From the NCBI GenBank assembly GCA_031296345.1, contig JARLFW010000005.1, positions 1-8,088 on the forward strand: 8,088 nucleotides of DNA. Direction: 5' to 3'. This document shows positions 6,837 to 8,088 of this stretch, piece after piece (position 1 is the first letter of the stretch; the number at the start of each line of letters is the position of its first letter). This stretch comes from Nitrosotalea sp. (GTDB lineage: Archaea; Thermoproteota; Nitrososphaeria; Nitrososphaerales; Nitrosopumilaceae). The translations under genes were made by a program, and so were the position numbers. The notes under the pieces are model-generated. The model was not told the DNA's origin. It saw only the letters and a list, made by a program, of their open reading frames with translations, and did no database searches.

Positions 6837-7385
6837 TTGAATGTTGAAAATCTAAAACAGATATTGACAAATTCAATAATGCCTGAGGTACAGGGCGATT
6901 CTAGCAGTAAACTTGCAGCAGTTATGATAATTATCTTTGGAAATGAACCCATGTTATTGATGACTGAAAGACCTAAAACAATGAATCATCATGCTGGTGA
7001 AATTTCATTTCCTGGCGGTACGTGGGAAAAGGAAGATGGAGATCTACTGGGAACTGCGATTAGAGAAGCAAGGGAAGAGTTGGGTATAGAAATTTCACGG
7101 TCTATGATAATTGGCCAACTAAGACCAGTAACAACTCTGAATTCTGGTTTTACAATAACTCCGTTTATTGTAATGCTTGATGAATTGCCATCTATTGTAC
7201 CAAATTCTGAAATTGAATCAGTCTTGAGAATACCACTTTTTTCATTTCTTAAAACAATTGAAGATGATAAAGATCCTTCCCACAAATCTATCTTAGAGAT
7301 GTATACTTTCAAATTCCAAGATCATTTGATTTGGGGAGCATCAGCAAGAATGCTAAAACAGATACTTGCCAAGATATCGTCATAG
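6837..7385 (+). CDS. CoA-type Nudix hydrolase (NUDT7/YeaB-like)
   Basis: A small pyrophosphohydrolase of about 182 residues, probably cleaving coenzyme A or a related nucleotide. From TTG 6837, LMTERPKTMNHHAGEISFPGG (41-61) keeps the spacing of the CoA-Nudix signature LLTxR(x)8GxxxFPGG, although two of its side chains differ. The Nudix box GGTWEKEDGD...AIREAREELG holds the metal ligands Glu80 and Glu81; its one-residue-longer spacing and Asp-for-Glu match CoA Nudix enzymes such as NUDT7. SEIESVLRIPL (124-134) and IWGASARML (165-173) are also typical. The start is uncertain. The frame is open back into metH, but the segment before 6781 is serine-rich and overlaps metH, so it is unlikely to be translated. 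Candidates are TTG 6783 (2 nt after the metH stop), TTG 6837, TTG 6864 and ATG 6879. It is probably co-transcribed with metH, since I see no clear promoter. Confidence 0.8.
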   Translation: MNVENLKQILTNSIMPEVQGDSSSKLAAVMIIIFGNEPMLLMTERPKTMNHHAGEISFPGGTWEKEDGDLLGTAIREAREELGIEISRSMIIGQLRPVTTLNSGFTITPFIVMLDELPSIVPNSEIESVLRIPLFSFLKTIEDDKDPSHKSILEMYTFKFQDHLIWGASARMLKQILAKISS

Positions 7386-7409
7386 TTTACCCAATATTTC
7401 TGAGATTCA

Positions 7410-7417
7410 TTTAAAAA
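7410..7417 (+). promoter_or_regulatory. TATA box of the rpl39e-rpl31e operon (leaderless promoter)
   Basis: TTTAAAAA is centred 26-27 nt before the A of the rpl39e ATG (7440), so the message should start at or next to the start codon. There is no Shine-Dalgarno sequence in AAATGTAAAATTTTT just before the ATG, as expected for a leaderless ribosomal-protein transcript. It is the cleanest promoter in the window. Confidence 0.65.
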
Positions 7418-7439
7418 GAGGTTGAAATGTAAAATTTTT

Positions 7440-7598
7440 ATGGCTGCCCGTAAGTCGACTCCAAGAAAGAACAGATTGATGAAGAAAGTAAAACAGAATT
7501 CATCTGTACCAGCTTGGATAATAGTTAGGACAAAGCGTAGAGTGAGAACTAATCCTAAGAAGAGAGCATGGCGCCGAACTGATGTGAGTGTGGGATAA
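7440..7598 (+). CDS. rpl39e: 50S ribosomal protein eL39 (L39e)
   Basis: A 52-residue, very basic protein. It reads MAARKSTPRKNRLMKKVKQN, then SSVPAWIIVRTKRRVRTNP (21-39) and KKRAWRRTDVSVG (40-52). The VPAWI.V.T.RRV..(N/H)P and WRRT patterns are diagnostic of eL39, which lines the peptide exit tunnel in archaeal and eukaryotic ribosomes and is absent from bacteria. Length matches the usual 50-52 residues. A TATA box lies at -27 from the ATG. The TAA stop is followed directly by the TTG start of rpl31e, the common archaeal order, in which tif6 usually comes next (outside this window). Confidence 0.96.
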   Translation: MAARKSTPRKNRLMKKVKQNSSVPAWIIVRTKRRVRTNPKKRAWRRTDVSVG

Positions 7599-8088
7599 TT
7601 GTCTACTGAATCATTAGAAAGAATTTACACTATTAATCTTGGAAAAGTACTCTTGTCTCCAAATAACCAGAGAGCAAAGAGAGCAATCAACATGATTCGT
7701 GAATTTGCAACAAAACACATGAAATCCGAAAATATCAAAATTGAAGAAGAAGTAAGTCATTTGGTTTGGGCACGCGGTATTAGACATCCTCCAAGAAAGA
7801 TCAGAGTCAAGATTACAAAAGATGATGGTAATGTTATAGTTTCAAAGTATCAAGAAGAAAAGACAGCAGAAGAGACATCAAAGAAGGGAGATAAGAAATC
7901 TGAAGGCAAGCCAAAGAAGGGAGATAAGAAATCTAAAGGCACGTCAAAGAAAGAGGTAAAGAAAGTAGAAGAAAAGAAACCAGCTGAGACTCCAAAGAAA
8001 GTAGAAGAAAAGAAACCAGCTGAGACTCCAAAGAAAGTAGAAGAAAAGAAACCAGCTGAGACTCCAAAGAAAGTAGAAGAAAAGAAAC
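7599..8088 (+). CDS. rpl31e: 50S ribosomal protein eL31 (L31e) with a long Lys/Glu repeat tail, 3' end beyond the window
   Basis: Reads from TTG 7599, directly after the rpl39e stop, with no stop before the window ends (163 codons seen). Residues 1-85 form the eL31 core: LERIYTINLGKVLLSPNNQR (6-25), RAINMIREFATKHM (28-41), VSHLVWARGIRHPPRKIRVK (52-71). Archaeal eL31 usually ends near residue 80-100. Here a charged, low-complexity extension follows: EEKTAEETS, two 11-residue copies of KKGDKKS-type sequence (about 95-116), then KKVEEKKPAETP-type 12-residue repeats from residue 123 to the window end. The core sits near the exit tunnel on the 50S surface; the tail would be disordered and exposed. 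The TTG start is supported by the core beginning only a few residues later. An SD-like GTGA at 7584-7587 is 11 nt upstream. The tail's length and end are unknown. Confidence 0.93.
   Translation, partial: MSTESLERIYTINLGKVLLSPNNQRAKRAINMIREFATKHMKSENIKIEEEVSHLVWARGIRHPPRKIRVKITKDDGNVIVSKYQEEKTAEETSKKGDKKSEGKPKKGDKKSKGTSKKEVKKVEEKKPAETPKKVEEKKPAETPKKVEEKKPAETPKKVEEKK
7880..7945 (+). repeat. Two diverged 33-bp tandem repeats in rpl31e
   Basis: Units 7880-7912 and 7913-7945 both begin AAAGAAGGGAGATAAGAAAT and differ at 3 of 33 positions. They encode an 11-residue KKGDKKS(E/K)G unit in the eL31 tail. They precede the perfect 36-bp repeats and look older, since they have diverged while staying in frame. 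Confidence 0.8.
7965..8088 (+). repeat. 36-bp perfect tandem repeats in rpl31e (3 full copies plus a partial)
   Basis: Copies start at 7965, 8001 and 8037, and a fourth starts at 8073 and is cut by the window end after 16 bases. Each begins GTAGAAGAAAAGAAACCAGC and all visible copies are identical at every base. The unit is a multiple of three and encodes VEEKKPAETPKK, so gain or loss of copies keeps the frame. Perfect identity suggests recent expansion or continuing homogenisation. Confidence 0.95.

Noticed and set aside
6989..7312. Minus-strand open frame of 107 codons
   Set aside because: It is antisense to the Nudix box and its flanks, and the plus-strand reading has clear family motifs.
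7386..7439. Terminator between the Nudix gene and rpl39e
   Set aside because: There is no run of five or more T just after the stop and no hairpin; the only T-run (7435-7439) directly abuts the rpl39e start.

Overview
The window looks like chromosomal DNA of an AT-rich ammonia-oxidising archaeon (Thaumarchaeota/Nitrososphaeria, Nitrosopumilus-like). The domain is clear: the right end carries ribosomal proteins eL39 and eL31, which bacteria lack, and several genes have a TATA box about 26-27 nt upstream of the first codon, the pattern of leaderless archaeal transcripts. The AT-rich codon use, the secreted protein ending in a PEF motif, a membrane helix and lysines, and a B12-dependent methionine synthase all fit this group. 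The genus-level placement is inference.

Layout, left to right. (1) 1-1294, plus strand: the end of an ABC-transporter permease of the nitrate/sulfonate/taurine type, then its membrane-anchored substrate-binding protein. (2) 1291-3183, minus strand: a secreted surface protein of unknown function, and upstream of it a short methylenetetrahydrofolate-reductase-like gene. The first cluster and the surface-protein gene converge and share one CTAG as both stop codons. (3) 3184-3277: a compact divergent promoter region. (4) 3278-7385, plus strand: methionine synthase encoded as two proteins (homocysteine domain; pterin, cobalamin and activation domains), then a CoA-type Nudix hydrolase. (5) 7440 to the end: rpl39e and rpl31e behind their own promoter. 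The eL31 gene runs off the window inside a lysine/glutamate-rich tail made of perfect 36-bp tandem repeats.

How they work together: the reductase-like protein would make methyl-tetrahydropterin. The split MetH would pass that methyl group through cobalamin to homocysteine, giving methionine. Divergent transcription of the two from a 94-bp region suggests one methyl-group unit. The ABC transporter may import a small anion, but its ligand cannot be read from the sequence. No stretch over 300 bases lacks a gene, and no tRNA, rRNA, insertion sequence or CRISPR array was seen. The points most worth a second look are the repeat tail on eL31, the MetH split at a domain boundary, the shortened reductase, the PEF-type surface protein, and the repeated use of TTG starts.
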